Shown here: positions 15,049-27,100 of the stretch, piece after piece | Numbering within the stretch: the first letter of the stretch is position 1 | Layout of the letters: the number at the start of each line of letters is the position of its first letter | Origin: a virus | Length of the DNA stretch: 44,668 nucleotides | Direction: 5' to 3' (one strand) | Virus record (IMG/VR): IMGVR_UViG_3300010885_012823 | Span: 1 to 44,668 of that record | Notes under the pieces: model-generated | Told to the model about the DNA's origin: nothing | The model's database searches: none | Seen by the model: only the letters and a program-made list of their open reading frames with translations | Made by a program: the position numbers and the translations under genes

Positions 15049-17628
15049 ATGCGTACCCCATTACAAGCTGTCGTTAGTAGACAACTCCCTGAATTTATTA
15101 GGGAGGATTACCCAACATTTGTTGCATTCGTAGAAGCATACTATGAATATATGCAAACTCAGGGTGTCAATTTAGAAGAACTTAGAGATATTGATACTAC
15201 TTTAGATAGTTTTGTTCAATACTTTAAGAAAGAAGTTGCATATAATCTTCCAAGCAATATCACTACTGACGAAAGATTTTTATTACAACACATTAAAGAT
15301 CAATACCTATCAAAAGGTTCTGAAGCATCATATAAACTTTTGTTTAGATTAATGTTTGGTAAAAACGTAGAATTGACTTATCCAGGTCGTTCTATGCTGA
15401 TTGCTTCAGATGGTAGATGGAATCAGGAAATTTCTATATTCGTTCAAGTTGATTATGGTTCTACTACAGATATTGTTGGTAAATTAGTAGATATTCAAAC
15501 AGGAAATAAAGTTCTTCGTGTTCTAGTTGATAGAAAAGAAGAAATGACAGGTGAGATCGATCGTGTTGTTAAAATCGGTGCTTCATATGAGATTAATTCT
15601 AGTGGAGTTGCTGGAAATTCATTTATATCAGTTACAACTAATACTGGAATTGCAGTTGGACAATTAGTCACTGCGGAAGGTATTGCACCAAACACTAGAG
15701 TAAATTCTGTAGAAGGTACAACAATTCATTTATCTTCTGCTAATTTAAATACAGTTAGCGGAAAGGTAATTTTCTCCAATGAAATTTATGAATTATTTCT
15801 TGACAAAAAATTCTTTGGTATACTAAAAGCTGGTGATAAAATTCGTTATAAAGACCAGTTTCAGGCAACCATTTTACCAGCAACTTCAAAACTAAATGTA
15901 GTCCAGCCTGGAAAATATTTCCGCATTGGACAGGTATTTGAATTACAATCTGGTAATGGTACTGGTGCTTTAATGAAAGTTACTGCTGTCACTGAAACTG
16001 GTGGTATTAAATATGCTGAATTTATTAAATTTGGTATTGGTTATTCTGCAGATTTCGCTATTTCTATTTTATCAGCCAATTCAGTAACATCAAAAACTAC
16101 AACAGCTTCTACAACATCTACTTCTTTAATTAAATCAAACGAATATGTTTCTGCTGGTGCAGGAAGTATTGTTGCTAATTCTACCAGTACATCTATAACA
16201 GGCACTGGAACAAATTTTGGACAAGTTGGTGGATGTGCTGTTGGTGATGAATTATGGACAACAAATACTATACCTGTTCTAATCGGTGTTGTTAAATCTA
16301 TTACATCAGCCACGTCATTAACATTAAGTGGGTTACCTTCTGAATATGAAGCTGGAACTACTTATAGCGGTACATATACTGGTCTTTATAAGTTTAGAAA
16401 CTTTAGAACAGTTGGTGATTTATACACATATGATTTAGATGCAGAACATCAAGATATACAAGCAATCGTACATAGACAAACAATTGCAGATAGAACTCTA
16501 GGATTTAATGAACAGGGTTATATTAACTTAGGTGATTTATTTGACTATTTTTCTTTGGCTGGCTCGAGAACTGGAACAGTTTCTACAACACTTAATAGTC
16601 CTATTGTTACAGGTTCTGGAACAAACTGGTTATCTACATCGGCTAAACCATTTATTGCAATTGGAGATCAGTTAAAAACTTCCACTGGAGCTATTCTTGG
16701 TTTTGTGAAAAGTATTGATTCTAATACTCAAATTACATTAATGACCCCAACAATTAGTGTTGTATCAGGTGCAACCATGAATGTCTTCGGTGCTTGGTGC
16801 GATGGTACATATGGTGGTTCTATTATTCGTGAATTCTCATTAAACTATCGCAATGCTCAGACTGCAGCTGATGAACCAGCGATTATTTCTATTGCATTGG
16901 GTGCTTTACAAAAATATCCAGGATATTTTACTACTAATAATGGTTTCTTAGATGACTCTATTTGTATCATTGATAGTCGTTACTTTCAACCTTTCTCATA
17001 TGTTATTCGTATTGATGAAAGATTGGCGACATATAAATCTGCAGTTAAAACAATGCTTCATCCAGCTGGTATGGCATTGTTCGGTGAATTTAATATTACG
17101 AATAACTATGATTTAAGTATTGCTTTAGAGTCGTTAGTGAAATCTCTTGGTATTGGTTTGGAATCTAATTTTGATGCCAATGCTGCAGAACCATATTTTA
17201 CTATTTCTAAAGGATTATCGACATCCTTACCTAACCAGTCAGAATACAGAACCACTGAATTCTTTAAAGCATTGAACGACGCACCTGAACCATCAGATGT
17301 TTATGCTATGTTATTCACTAAGGGAATTAGTGGTGTCTCAGAAGCAGTTTCAATGTTGGATACCTCTCCACCATTTGAAATAGGGAAAGATTTACGTACT
17401 TCATACTCTGGTATGAGTGATGTTATCGGACCATATGATATCAGCAAAGCACTTGCAGATGAACCAGTTATTTCTGAAATCATTGCTAATACCATGGATA
17501 AATATCTGGTAGACACCCCATCGTGGGCTTATAACGAAGATGGTGAGATTTGGACAAATTCTTACCAAGGACAAGATTATTATTCAGAAGAATACAGTGT
17601 AGGTCTTTCAAGCACCTTCACCATTTAA
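15049..17628 (+). CDS. 7: Baseplate wedge protein gp7-like, with two inserted beta modules
   Basis: The protein is 859 aa; T4 gp7 is 1032. The N-terminus (LPEFIREDYPTFVAFVEAYY) and the segment with RFLLQHIKDQYLSKGSEASY followed by LLFRLMFG are conserved in environmental T4-like wedge proteins found between gp6 and gp8. Two similar Ser/Thr-rich modules lie at about residues 374-430 and 510-567. Both read S-x-VTG-(S/T)-GT-N-F/W, then GD.L, then VKSI, then TL. The same module occurs in the DUF4815-type protein and the S74 fibre. The C-terminal part repeats short segments such as 'Y-x-I-S-K-(G/A)-L', which may be a small internal repeat. The gp7 name rests on gene order plus N-terminal resemblance. 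Confidence 0.7.
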   Translation: MRTPLQAVVSRQLPEFIREDYPTFVAFVEAYYEYMQTQGVNLEELRDIDTTLDSFVQYFKKEVAYNLPSNITTDERFLLQHIKDQYLSKGSEASYKLLFRLMFGKNVELTYPGRSMLIASDGRWNQEISIFVQVDYGSTTDIVGKLVDIQTGNKVLRVLVDRKEEMTGEIDRVVKIGASYEINSSGVAGNSFISVTTNTGIAVGQLVTAEGIAPNTRVNSVEGTTIHLSSANLNTVSGKVIFSNEIYELFLDKKFFGILKAGDKIRYKDQFQATILPATSKLNVVQPGKYFRIGQVFELQSGNGTGALMKVTAVTETGGIKYAEFIKFGIGYSADFAISILSANSVTSKTTTASTTSTSLIKSNEYVSAGAGSIVANSTSTSITGTGTNFGQVGGCAVGDELWTTNTIPVLIGVVKSITSATSLTLSGLPSEYEAGTTYSGTYTGLYKFRNFRTVGDLYTYDLDAEHQDIQAIVHRQTIADRTLGFNEQGYINLGDLFDYFSLAGSRTGTVSTTLNSPIVTGSGTNWLSTSAKPFIAIGDQLKTSTGAILGFVKSIDSNTQITLMTPTISVVSGATMNVFGAWCDGTYGGSIIREFSLNYRNAQTAADEPAIISIALGALQKYPGYFTTNNGFLDDSICIIDSRYFQPFSYVIRIDERLATYKSAVKTMLHPAGMALFGEFNITNNYDLSIALESLVKSLGIGLESNFDANAAEPYFTISKGLSTSLPNQSEYRTTEFFKALNDAPEPSDVYAMLFTKGISGVSEAVSMLDTSPPFEIGKDLRTSYSGMSDVIGPYDISKALADEPVISEIIANTMDKYLVDTPSWAYNEDGEIWTNSYQGQDYYSEEYSVGLSSTFTI

Positions 17629-17644
17629 CCAACAGGAGATCTCT

Positions 17645-18097
17645 ATGATTGAAAATAAAGAAACATTAAAAGCAACTGGTTTAGTAACAGTTGTACATTC
17701 TAATGCAGCTGGCAAAGTTGTTAAAGAATTTCAAGTACCTAACCTAGTAGTAACATCAGGTAAGAACCACATTGCAGCTAAAATTGCAGCAACTACTAAC
17801 GTACCAGTTGCAATGACTCATATGGCTATCGGTACTGGCAATGGAACTCCAGCTGCAGGTGATACTGCTCTTGGAACTCAAACTGGTCGTGTTTCACTAT
17901 CAGGTTCAGTAGTTTCTACAAATACTATTACTTACACCGCAACTTTCCCAGCTGGTACTGGCGATGGTGCTATTACTGAAGCAGGTATTTTTAATGCTTC
18001 TACTGCAGGTGTTATGCTTTGTCGTACTACTTTCCCAGTTGTTAATAAACAAGCTGGTGACACTATTGCTGTCACTTGGGTTGTTACAGTAAGCTAA
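17645..18097 (+). CDS. Small virion structural protein (150 aa) between gp7 and gp8
   Basis: The protein is 150 aa and beta-rich. Its core has HMAIGTGNGTPAAGDTALGT, then GDGAITEAGIFNAS and GVMLCRTTFPVVNKQAGDTI, ending VTWVVTVS. The patterns 'AIGTG...A...DT.LG' and 'ITEAGIFNA...M..RTTF.V..K...D...V.W.V' recur in small structural proteins of many tailed phages, often near fibres; the exact role is not known to me. It has a strong ribosome binding site (AGGAG seven bases before the ATG), better than its neighbours, so it may be made in large amounts. It sits where T4 has no gene. Confidence 0.62.
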   Translation: MIENKETLKATGLVTVVHSNAAGKVVKEFQVPNLVVTSGKNHIAAKIAATTNVPVAMTHMAIGTGNGTPAAGDTALGTQTGRVSLSGSVVSTNTITYTATFPAGTGDGAITEAGIFNASTAGVMLCRTTFPVVNKQAGDTIAVTWVVTVS

Positions 18098-18124
18098 TTT
18101 TAAATTTAAGTTTAAGGTTCGTAA

Positions 18125-21085
18125 ATGGCGACATCATCTTCTCTAATTAAAACAATTCTGCACAAGTCATTGGCAGATGGTGTTTATCGAGACGTAGCAA
18201 CTAAGTCTTCAAACTATTACTACTTTCTCGGAAAAACTCTAAAATGGAGTGATGATTTAAATCCACCATTTGCGACTGACTCATATGCATATGAACGTGA
18301 AACTCGTGATGAAATTATTACGATGAAAGCCATTGGTCCATCAGATGTATCATTTGTTATTCCCAGAGTTAATTGGACTTCAGGTAATGTATATGATATG
18401 TATGATGACGAATATCATAATGAAATTATTGGTTTAAATGTAATTAATGGTGGTTCTGGTTATACAACTCTTCCAACTATTACAATTACTGGAGGTGGTG
18501 GCACTGGTGCTAAATTTTACCCAGTAGTAGCTGAAGGTCAAATTATATCAATTGAAGATATTGGATATGCGGGTACATCAAGAGGTACTGGTTATACATC
18601 TCAACCAACAGTAACTGTTACTGGTGGTGCAGGATCTGGTGCAATATTACAAGCTGTTATTAATAGACCATACTCTGGTGCAACAAAATTAGAAGATGCA
18701 GTATTTTATGTTATGACAGAAGACTTTAACGTCTATAAATGTCTTGATAATAATAATAATTCACCTTCAACAGTTAAACCATTGGGCACTTCTACTTTTC
18801 CAATGTCTACTGTAGACGGATATGTTTGGAAATACATGTATAATGTTCCAATTAATCTCCGTAATAAATTTCTATCAGATCAACAAATGCCTGTGATTTC
18901 AGCATTGACTAATCAGTTCTATTCTAATGGTGCAATGGATAGTATCGTTATTAATAATAAAGGTTCTGGTTATACAACTGCAACTTTGACAGTTACTGGG
19001 GATGGATATCGCCAAGAAGATCAAGTATTCTTAACTTCAATTGATATGGTAACTACTGGAGAAAATTATTCTTCTTCTCCAGTAGTCACAATTAGTGAGC
19101 CAATCGCTGACTCTTCTTCATTTATTGGAGGAGCGACTGTTTTCTTAGGACAAAAAATTCGTAATAGTACATCAGATTACTATGAAGTTGTTACTCCAGG
19201 AACTTTATCTGTAAATGAACCAACTCATAGATTGGGTACTGTTCAAAACAATACAGCAGCTTTAAAGTATATTGGAACACGTGCACGAACAAATGTAACA
19301 ATTGGTGCATCAACTGCTTATACAGCTGGATCATTTATTGTGGGTTATACTTATACCATTGCATCACTTGGTACTACAACAAATACTCAATGGAATACTA
19401 TTGCTGGAACATCGGGTGTTACTTATAGCGTTGGTAGCACTTTCACTGCTGCCACCACTGGAAGTTCTTCAGGCACAGGAACTGCTACTGGAAAAATTAT
19501 TAGCGCAATAACTTTAATTGGTTCAGTTCGAGAGATCAATTTAACCAACTCTGGTAATGGATACAATTCTCCTCCCCCAGTTAATTTTACTGGCGGTGGT
19601 GGATCAGGTGCAATTGGTATATGTAAGATGAATGGTAGTTCGATTAAGTTTGTGACTATACATAATCAAGGAGATAACTATACTAGCGATCCGACTGTTT
19701 CCTTCGGAACTGAATGGTCTGCTTTAACTGCAGTTTTAGTTACAGAACAGTATTATTCTTCAAATAGATTATACACTGTGACTGGCGCAGGAATTCTCGG
19801 GTCTGTTGCACCTGTTCATACTACTGGTGCTGTAGTTAATTCACCAGCGTTTGCAAATTCAACAGCTGTGACTTTAAATAGCACTGTATATGTTTCTAAT
19901 AGATTATATAAAGTTACTACTGCTGGTACAACTCATGCATCAACTATTCCTTCACATACTACTGGAACAGTAACAAATGGAACTGCTGCATTATTATATC
20001 TTGGTGCACCAGCTACTTTAACATATTCTGGATATCCAGCTACAGGTGAAGTTGTTCGTAGATTTGGTGCTGGTTATTCTTCTGTACCATCTGTTACTAT
20101 AACAGATGCAACTGGCATAAATGCACAAGCATCATTTAAAACTTCTAAATCTGAGGCTAAATTACTTCCAGTTATTTCTGGTGGGCAAATAGTTGGTGTT
20201 ATCGTTGAAAATGCAGGTGTTGGATATTCAACTGCAACTATTACAGTTTCTGGTGACGGAGATGATGCTGCATTAGCACCTGATCTTAATATAGGTACAA
20301 TCCAATCTTTACAAGCTAATAATGAAATTTTAGCAACTGATGGAACTATCAATGCAATTAAAGTGGTTTCTGGTGGATATGGTTATGGTGTTGCCACTGT
20401 TCAAATTAATGGAGATGGCACTGGCGCACAAGCAATCGCAACAATTAATAGTGCCAATGGTAGAATTAGTAAAATTACTATAACTGATCCAGGCGAAGGA
20501 TATACCTTTGCAGATGTTGTTATTAGTGGCAATGGACATGCAGCTACCGCAAGAGCAATTATGTGCCCAAATGGCGGACACGGTAAAAATGCCCCAGATG
20601 AATTTTTTGCTAGAACATTAATGTTTTACTCAAACGTATCAACTGACTTGAATCAGGGATTTGCTGTAAATAATGACTATCGTCAACTTGGTATTATTAA
20701 AAACCCGAACATATATGGGACTGACCAAAGATTCCAAGGTGTTATTGGCTCTGCATGTTTTAACGTAGAGGGAACTATTAATACCGCAAATTTCCCGAAA
20801 GATACTGATGTAACAGTTGAACGAGTTGTTAATGGAGAAACCTTTTTACGACATTATCGTATAGTCTCTGTATCTACCTCAGGTGCACTATTACAATCGC
20901 TTGATAACGATACACCTCAGATTAATGATAGTTTTGTAAGTGGAGCCCATACATTTTCGATTTCCTCAGTAGGTGCTCCAACGATTGATAAATACTCTGG
21001 ACAATTAATGTTTATTGATAACAAAGCAGGGTTTACTCCTTCTGCTGATGAGACTGTTACTTTACGTACAGTTATTAGATTCTAA
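18125..21085 (+). CDS. 8: Baseplate wedge protein gp8 with a very large repeat insertion
   Basis: The protein is 986 aa, three times T4 gp8 (334). The ends fit gp8. The start has LADGVYRDVATKSSNYYYFL and TMKAIGPSDVSFVIPRVNW. The end has PDEFFARTLMFYSNV, FQGVIGSACFNVEG, and YSGQLMFIDNKAGFTPSADE before a final strand. Between them, about residues 105-815, lie roughly ten beta repeats of the type G-x-GY-(T/S)-x-P-x-VTITGGGGTGA. Three modules resembling carbohydrate-binding domains (Y.V...G....PTH..G....G...L.YLG) are mixed in. The family core should bind the wedge; the insertion probably projects from the baseplate and may bind surface glycans (inference). The frame is continuous with no break. 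Confidence 0.8.
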   Translation: MATSSSLIKTILHKSLADGVYRDVATKSSNYYYFLGKTLKWSDDLNPPFATDSYAYERETRDEIITMKAIGPSDVSFVIPRVNWTSGNVYDMYDDEYHNEIIGLNVINGGSGYTTLPTITITGGGGTGAKFYPVVAEGQIISIEDIGYAGTSRGTGYTSQPTVTVTGGAGSGAILQAVINRPYSGATKLEDAVFYVMTEDFNVYKCLDNNNNSPSTVKPLGTSTFPMSTVDGYVWKYMYNVPINLRNKFLSDQQMPVISALTNQFYSNGAMDSIVINNKGSGYTTATLTVTGDGYRQEDQVFLTSIDMVTTGENYSSSPVVTISEPIADSSSFIGGATVFLGQKIRNSTSDYYEVVTPGTLSVNEPTHRLGTVQNNTAALKYIGTRARTNVTIGASTAYTAGSFIVGYTYTIASLGTTTNTQWNTIAGTSGVTYSVGSTFTAATTGSSSGTGTATGKIISAITLIGSVREINLTNSGNGYNSPPPVNFTGGGGSGAIGICKMNGSSIKFVTIHNQGDNYTSDPTVSFGTEWSALTAVLVTEQYYSSNRLYTVTGAGILGSVAPVHTTGAVVNSPAFANSTAVTLNSTVYVSNRLYKVTTAGTTHASTIPSHTTGTVTNGTAALLYLGAPATLTYSGYPATGEVVRRFGAGYSSVPSVTITDATGINAQASFKTSKSEAKLLPVISGGQIVGVIVENAGVGYSTATITVSGDGDDAALAPDLNIGTIQSLQANNEILATDGTINAIKVVSGGYGYGVATVQINGDGTGAQAIATINSANGRISKITITDPGEGYTFADVVISGNGHAATARAIMCPNGGHGKNAPDEFFARTLMFYSNVSTDLNQGFAVNNDYRQLGIIKNPNIYGTDQRFQGVIGSACFNVEGTINTANFPKDTDVTVERVVNGETFLRHYRIVSVSTSGALLQSLDNDTPQINDSFVSGAHTFSISSVGAPTIDKYSGQLMFIDNKAGFTPSADETVTLRTVIRF

Positions 21086-21093
21086 CATAAATA
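21086..21093 (+). promoter_or_regulatory. Candidate late promoter for the DUF4815-type giant gene
   Basis: CATAAATA is one base from TATAAATA and lies in the 42-base gap after gp8, 34 bases before the ATG at 21128. Spacing and orientation suit a T4-type late promoter. Confidence 0.5.
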
Positions 21094-21127
21094 GAATAAG
21101 AACCAACTATTAAGAGAAGATTAAAGA

Positions 21128-24100
21128 ATGACAATTAACTTCAATACCGAACCTTACTATGACGACTTTGACGAGACTAAGAAGTTTTATCGTATTTTAT
21201 TCCGCCCAAGTTATGCTGTTCAAGCTAGGGAATTAACACAGTTACAAACTGTTTTACAGAATCAAATTACAAAATTTGGTACTCATGTATTTAAAGAAGG
21301 TGCCATGGTTATTCCTGGTGCTTCGAGTATTGATACAAAAGTTAGTTATATTAAATTAACAGAAAGTTATAACAGTGTTTTAACTGATACTAACATTTCT
21401 AATTTTGCTGGTAAAACTATTAAAAATAGCACTGGACTTCAAGCTGAAGTTTTACACTATACTGTTGCAGAAAATGGTGACCCATCAACTCTATATGTTC
21501 GTTATAAAAATTCTGACTCTAATACAACAACCAAAAAATTTGCCGAATCTGATGTTATTCAAACAATAGATGGTGTATATTCAACACAAGCTGCAGCGAC
21601 TAATGCTACAGGTAAATCATCTCTTGCTATTATTGAGCAGGGTGTTTATTTTCTTAAAGGACATTTTGTTCTTGTCTCACCACAAACCATTGTTCTAGAC
21701 AAATATACTAATCTTCCTACTTACCGTATAGGTCTTGTTTGTAATGAAGAAATCGTTACAGCTGAAGAAGATATTACTTTATTTGATAATGCTCAAAATT
21801 CGTTTAACTATGCTGCTCCTGGAGCCCATCGTTACACTATTGATGCAATTCTTACAGCAATTCCAGATTATACCGATGCCCAAACTTGGCAACAAACTCG
21901 TGAGTATGCTGTTGGAGATTTAATTAGATCCAACACTCTTTATTATCGTGTTATTGTTGCTGGTGTTTCTGGGTCATCTGCACCGACTCATACTTCTGGT
22001 GATGCAACAAATGGTACTTTGACTCTTGCTTATATTAACACGTATTCTTCAGTAACTGATAAAGATTCAGATACTGATTTTATTGAGTTGATTAGAACTA
22101 ATAAAGGTAATGTTAGAAAAGCAGCAAGAAATACTGAGTATTCTGTTTTAGAACAAGAATTTGCTCGTCGTACTTATGATGAATCTGGTAATTATACTGT
22201 TAAGAATTTTGATATTGATGTTCGTGAATATCGTAATAATAATCGTGGGCAGTGGGCTACTGGAAGAGTTTATCTACAAGGAGACATTGTAAGTAATGCA
22301 GGTAACACTTATGTTGCCAAAAATACTGAACAATCATCATCAATCACACCAATTCATACAACTGGTTCTGAATATGATGGTGAATCAAATGGTGGTGTAG
22401 AATGGGAATACACAGAAATTCCAAATTATAATCGTGGCATCTATTCTCCAAATGTTGGTGAAACTGAAGAAGAACAAAAAATTAATGATGCTAAACTTGC
22501 TATTGGTTTAGATGCAGGTAAAGCATATGTGCAGGGTTATGAGATTGAAAAAACTTCTACTGAATATGTTGCTGTAAATAAAGCCAGAGATGATGTTCAA
22601 GTTGTTAATGCTGTTATTCCAGCTACAGTTGGTAACTATGTTTTAGTAACTAACGTAAGTGGTTTACCACCAGTTCAAAACTACCTTGACATTGATATCT
22701 ATGATAGATTAAATGGAACACGGGGTGTTGTTCCAAGTGGAGCAACCCTAATTGGTACTGCACGTGCACGTATCTTAGAATGGGATAATGGTGATATTGG
22801 CACTCAAACATCAGTTTATAAACTATCATTGTTTGATATTAAAATGGTTGGTAATACTGACTTTGTTCGCAAAGCCAAATCATTCTTCTATAATGGTGGT
22901 TCTGCTGCTCTATCTTTTAGTGCAGATGTAAAAGTTATTCCAATTCCTTTAATTAATACTGTAAGTATTTCTGGTACTGCAGTTACTGGTAAAGGTACAA
23001 ATTTCCTTGATGATTTTATTTCTGGTGACTACATTTATGCAAATGGTAGTTCATATCGTGTCGCTTCTGTTGAAACTAATGGTGGATTAACACTAACAGC
23101 TGGTCCAGGATCTGCTATTAGTGATGTATCATATGCTAGAGTTTCTACTACTGTATATGAACCAGAAAACACAAAATTAATATTCCCTCTTCCTTATTTT
23201 GCAATTAAAGATGTTCGTAATTCATTATTGGTAAATGATACTTCATACACTGTTTATGAAAAATTTAGTAATAATGCTACAGTATCATCAACACCAACAC
23301 TAACAATTTCAACTGCATCTGGAACATTTGCCTCTGCAGCTGAAACTGATAATTATATTGTAGTAGATAATACTACTGGATTAATCATCAATGTAACTGC
23401 TGGAAATATCGCACCATCTACATCAACATGTGTTATTACTTTGGGATCTACATATTCTGGTAGATCTATTAGTGTTATTGCAGCTATTAATAAAACAGGT
23501 ATTACACTAACTGAAAAAACTAAACTTCCACAATACTCTGAAACTGTTGAATTTACAACTGCAGCCACTGCTCAGAAAACAGAATTACTATTAGGTAAAG
23601 CTGATGCATATCGTTTAGTTTCAGTTAAGATGAAATCAGGAACTTTTTCATCTTATGGTTCTACATATGATATTGATATTACAGACAGATATGATTTTGA
23701 TGATGGTCAGAGATTGACACACTACGATATTTCTCGTTTAGTATTAAAGAATTCATATGCTCCACCTGAAGCACCAATCGCTGTTACATTTGATTGGCTC
23801 AAACATGATGCGGGTGATTATTTTACAGTAAACTCATATCCAGCGGATATGTATAATAGCATTCCTACATATCGTGGAAGCCCTTTACGAGATACAATTG
23901 ATTTCCGTCCAAGACTTAATGATGCTGGTACAAGTTTTACTACTGGAACCAATCCATCTTATTCAAGAATTCCAAAACGTGGTATTGATGTTATTGCTGA
24001 TTTCACTTATTACCTAGCAAGAAAAACTAAAATTGCTATTGACTTTAGTGGAGAGTTTTTTGCGATTGATGGTGTATCATCATTAAATCCAGGTTCACCT

Positions 24101-27100
24101 CCAGATCCTTCTATGGGTATGGTTCTTTATAGTTTAACACTTCAGCCATATACATTTGGTACGAGTTCAGATAATGTAATCGTTGAAAAAATTGATAATA
24201 AACGATATACAATGCGTGATATCGGTAAACTAGAAAAACGTATTGATAACTTAGAATATTATACTTCTTTATCTTTATTAGAGCAACAGACTGAATCATT
24301 AGACATTGTTGATGCAAACGGAGATACAAGATTTAAGAATGGCTTTATTGTTGATGGTTTCACTGGACATAATACTGGTGACGCAACAAATCCTGACTAC
24401 CTATGTTCTATTGATATGAACAATGCTGAGTTACGTCCATTCTTTGCAATGAATAACGTAAACCTTTTAGAAAAAGCTATTTCTCCAGGCGCACGCAACA
24501 ATAGAAATTATAAAATGTATGGTGATGTTATCACATTACCTGTTGTTGATCATCTTCCTGTTGTTACTCAACAATTTGCTTCTCGCTTAGAAAACATCAA
24601 TCCATTTGCCGTGTTCACTTTTATCGGTGATGTTAAAATTAATCCATCTTCTGATGACTGGTTTGAAGTAGATCGTCGTCCAGATTTAGTATTTGATGTT
24701 GAAGGTAATTTTACCACAATGAAAGTGCTTGCTGAAAAGGCGAATGCTTTAGGTACTGTTTGGAATGGTTGGCAAACTCAGTGGGTTGGTGAAACTACAA
24801 CTACTGCAACTGCATACTATGCATCTGGACGTAACTGGGTTACATGGGGTACTATCTATACAGACGCAACACCGATTGGGCAAGCACGCACTGGTGTTAA
24901 AACTAGTCTTGTGACCAAAATTGATAGACAAATAGTGGCAGATCGTGTATTATCAACTGCTGTTATTCCTTACATGCGCTCTCGCAATGTATTAATTCAA
25001 GTTCAAAAGTTAAAACCACTAACACGTTTTTACCCATTCTTTGATGATATTGATATCTCAGCATTCTGTACTCCTGCCACTCGAATTGTTTATACTCCGT
25101 ATGGCACTGGTACAGGTGCTGCTTTAATAGCGTCTAGACAAGCAACCCACAACAAATTTGATGATGTGACTAACGTAGGTGGTCTTGCAGCTGAAGCTGC
25201 ACGTCGTATCGATGGCGATTCACAAATGTGTTTAAATAAAGGTGAGTTTTTAACTATTAAAAATGGCGCAACTACTGTAGCTACTGCAGTCGTAGTTGGT
25301 AAAGAATATAATCCAGATACTGGTGAGTACTCATTATTTGTTAATAATATTATTGGAACTATCTCTTCTGGTAATACTATCACTGGTTCTAATCCATTAG
25401 CTTATGCTTCTGCTGCGACAGGAACAGTTGTTACTACTCCAACAGTTAAAGTTCTTGGTGATAATTTAGTAACTAATTATAATGGTGATGTTCAACTACT
25501 ATTCAATATTCCAAATACAGAAGCTGTTCGTTTCCGTTGTGGAACACGTGAATTAAAATTAGTTGATACTACAACTCCTAGAGGTGAATTTAGTTCTCGT
25601 GCACGTGCGAACTATCGTGCTGAGGGTGTATTAGAAACACGTCAGCAAACTGTCAATGCCGTTCGTAATGCTGAGTTAGTTGAAGAACAATTAACCGAGA
25701 ATCAAGTTATTATCCAAACTGCAACACGTTCCGCATTAAATCACGTTTGGTGGGATCCTCTTGCACAGACATTCTTGATTGACACTAAAGGTGGATGTTT
25801 CTTATCTAAAGTTGATGTATTCTTTGCTACTAAAGATCCAGCGGTTCCAGTTATGCTTGAGATCCGTGAAGTTGTTAACGGATATCCAGGTAAGCGTGTC
25901 CTACCGTTCTCACGTGTAACATTAAAACCAGAACAAGTTAATCTATCAGAAAATACTGTAACATTAAATGATACAACAGTAAAATCATACGACACTCCAA
26001 CTACATTTGAATTTCCTTCTCCAGTTTATGTTCAAGAGGGTACAGAATATGCAATTGTTCTTGCCTCTGACTCAAACAATTATAATGTTTGGATTTCACA
26101 AGTTGGTGATTTAATGCCTGGAACTGCTCGTACTATTTCTGAGCAACCATATCTTGGTTCATTATTTAAATCTCAAAATGCTTCCACTTGGACAGCAGAT
26201 CAAACTCAAGATTTGAAATTTACCATTTATCGTGCTAAGTTTGATACTGGTGTTGTTGGTAACATAGAATATGTCAATGATGTTCTACCAATACAAATGC
26301 TAGAAGTTAATCCTTTTGAAACAAGAACTGGACAATCTCAAGTTCGTGTATGGCAAAAAGACCATGGCATGCCAGTTAATTCTAAAGTTGATTTAGTCGG
26401 TGGAACTTTTGGTACAGGATTTATTAGCACTGGTTCTAGTAGTACAACTGTTACTGGTATTGGTACTGCATTTACCAGTGAACTTGCTGTTGATGATTAT
26501 TTGTTTGCAAGAGGACGTGAACAGAAGTCAGTTTATCTTGGAAAAATTGCATCAATTGCTAGTAACACATCGTTGACTCTAGCTGCAAACGCTGCATTAA
26601 CTGTATCAACGATGGGATTCAGATATGCCGATACCATTAATGGTATTCCAGCTAATCAGATCTTCACAACTCATATTATCTCTGATGTTGATTTAGATAG
26701 CTATGTTATTGGTGTTGGTGTTGCTGATCCTATTACAACTAATGCTACTGCTTCTGGTTATGCTGGTGGGCAAGGTATACTTGCCACTAGAAACTTACAA
26801 TTTGATTCTATTCACCCATCGATTACGATGCAGACATTTACTGAAACTCCAGTGGAATTTGGATTTAAAGCAACGAGTGGTATGTCTATAGATTCTATTA
26901 CACAGAATGCTTATGAAAATATCACTACTATGGATCATGTTGCAATTTTGCCTAATGAGAATAATAGTTTTGTTGCACCCAAAATGGTTGCTTCAGAATT
27001 AAATGAATCAGATGCGCTTAGTGGTGAAAAATCTCTATCAATGAATGTTTTAATTAGCAGTCAAAATGATGCGTTGTCTCCAATTCTAGACACACATCGT

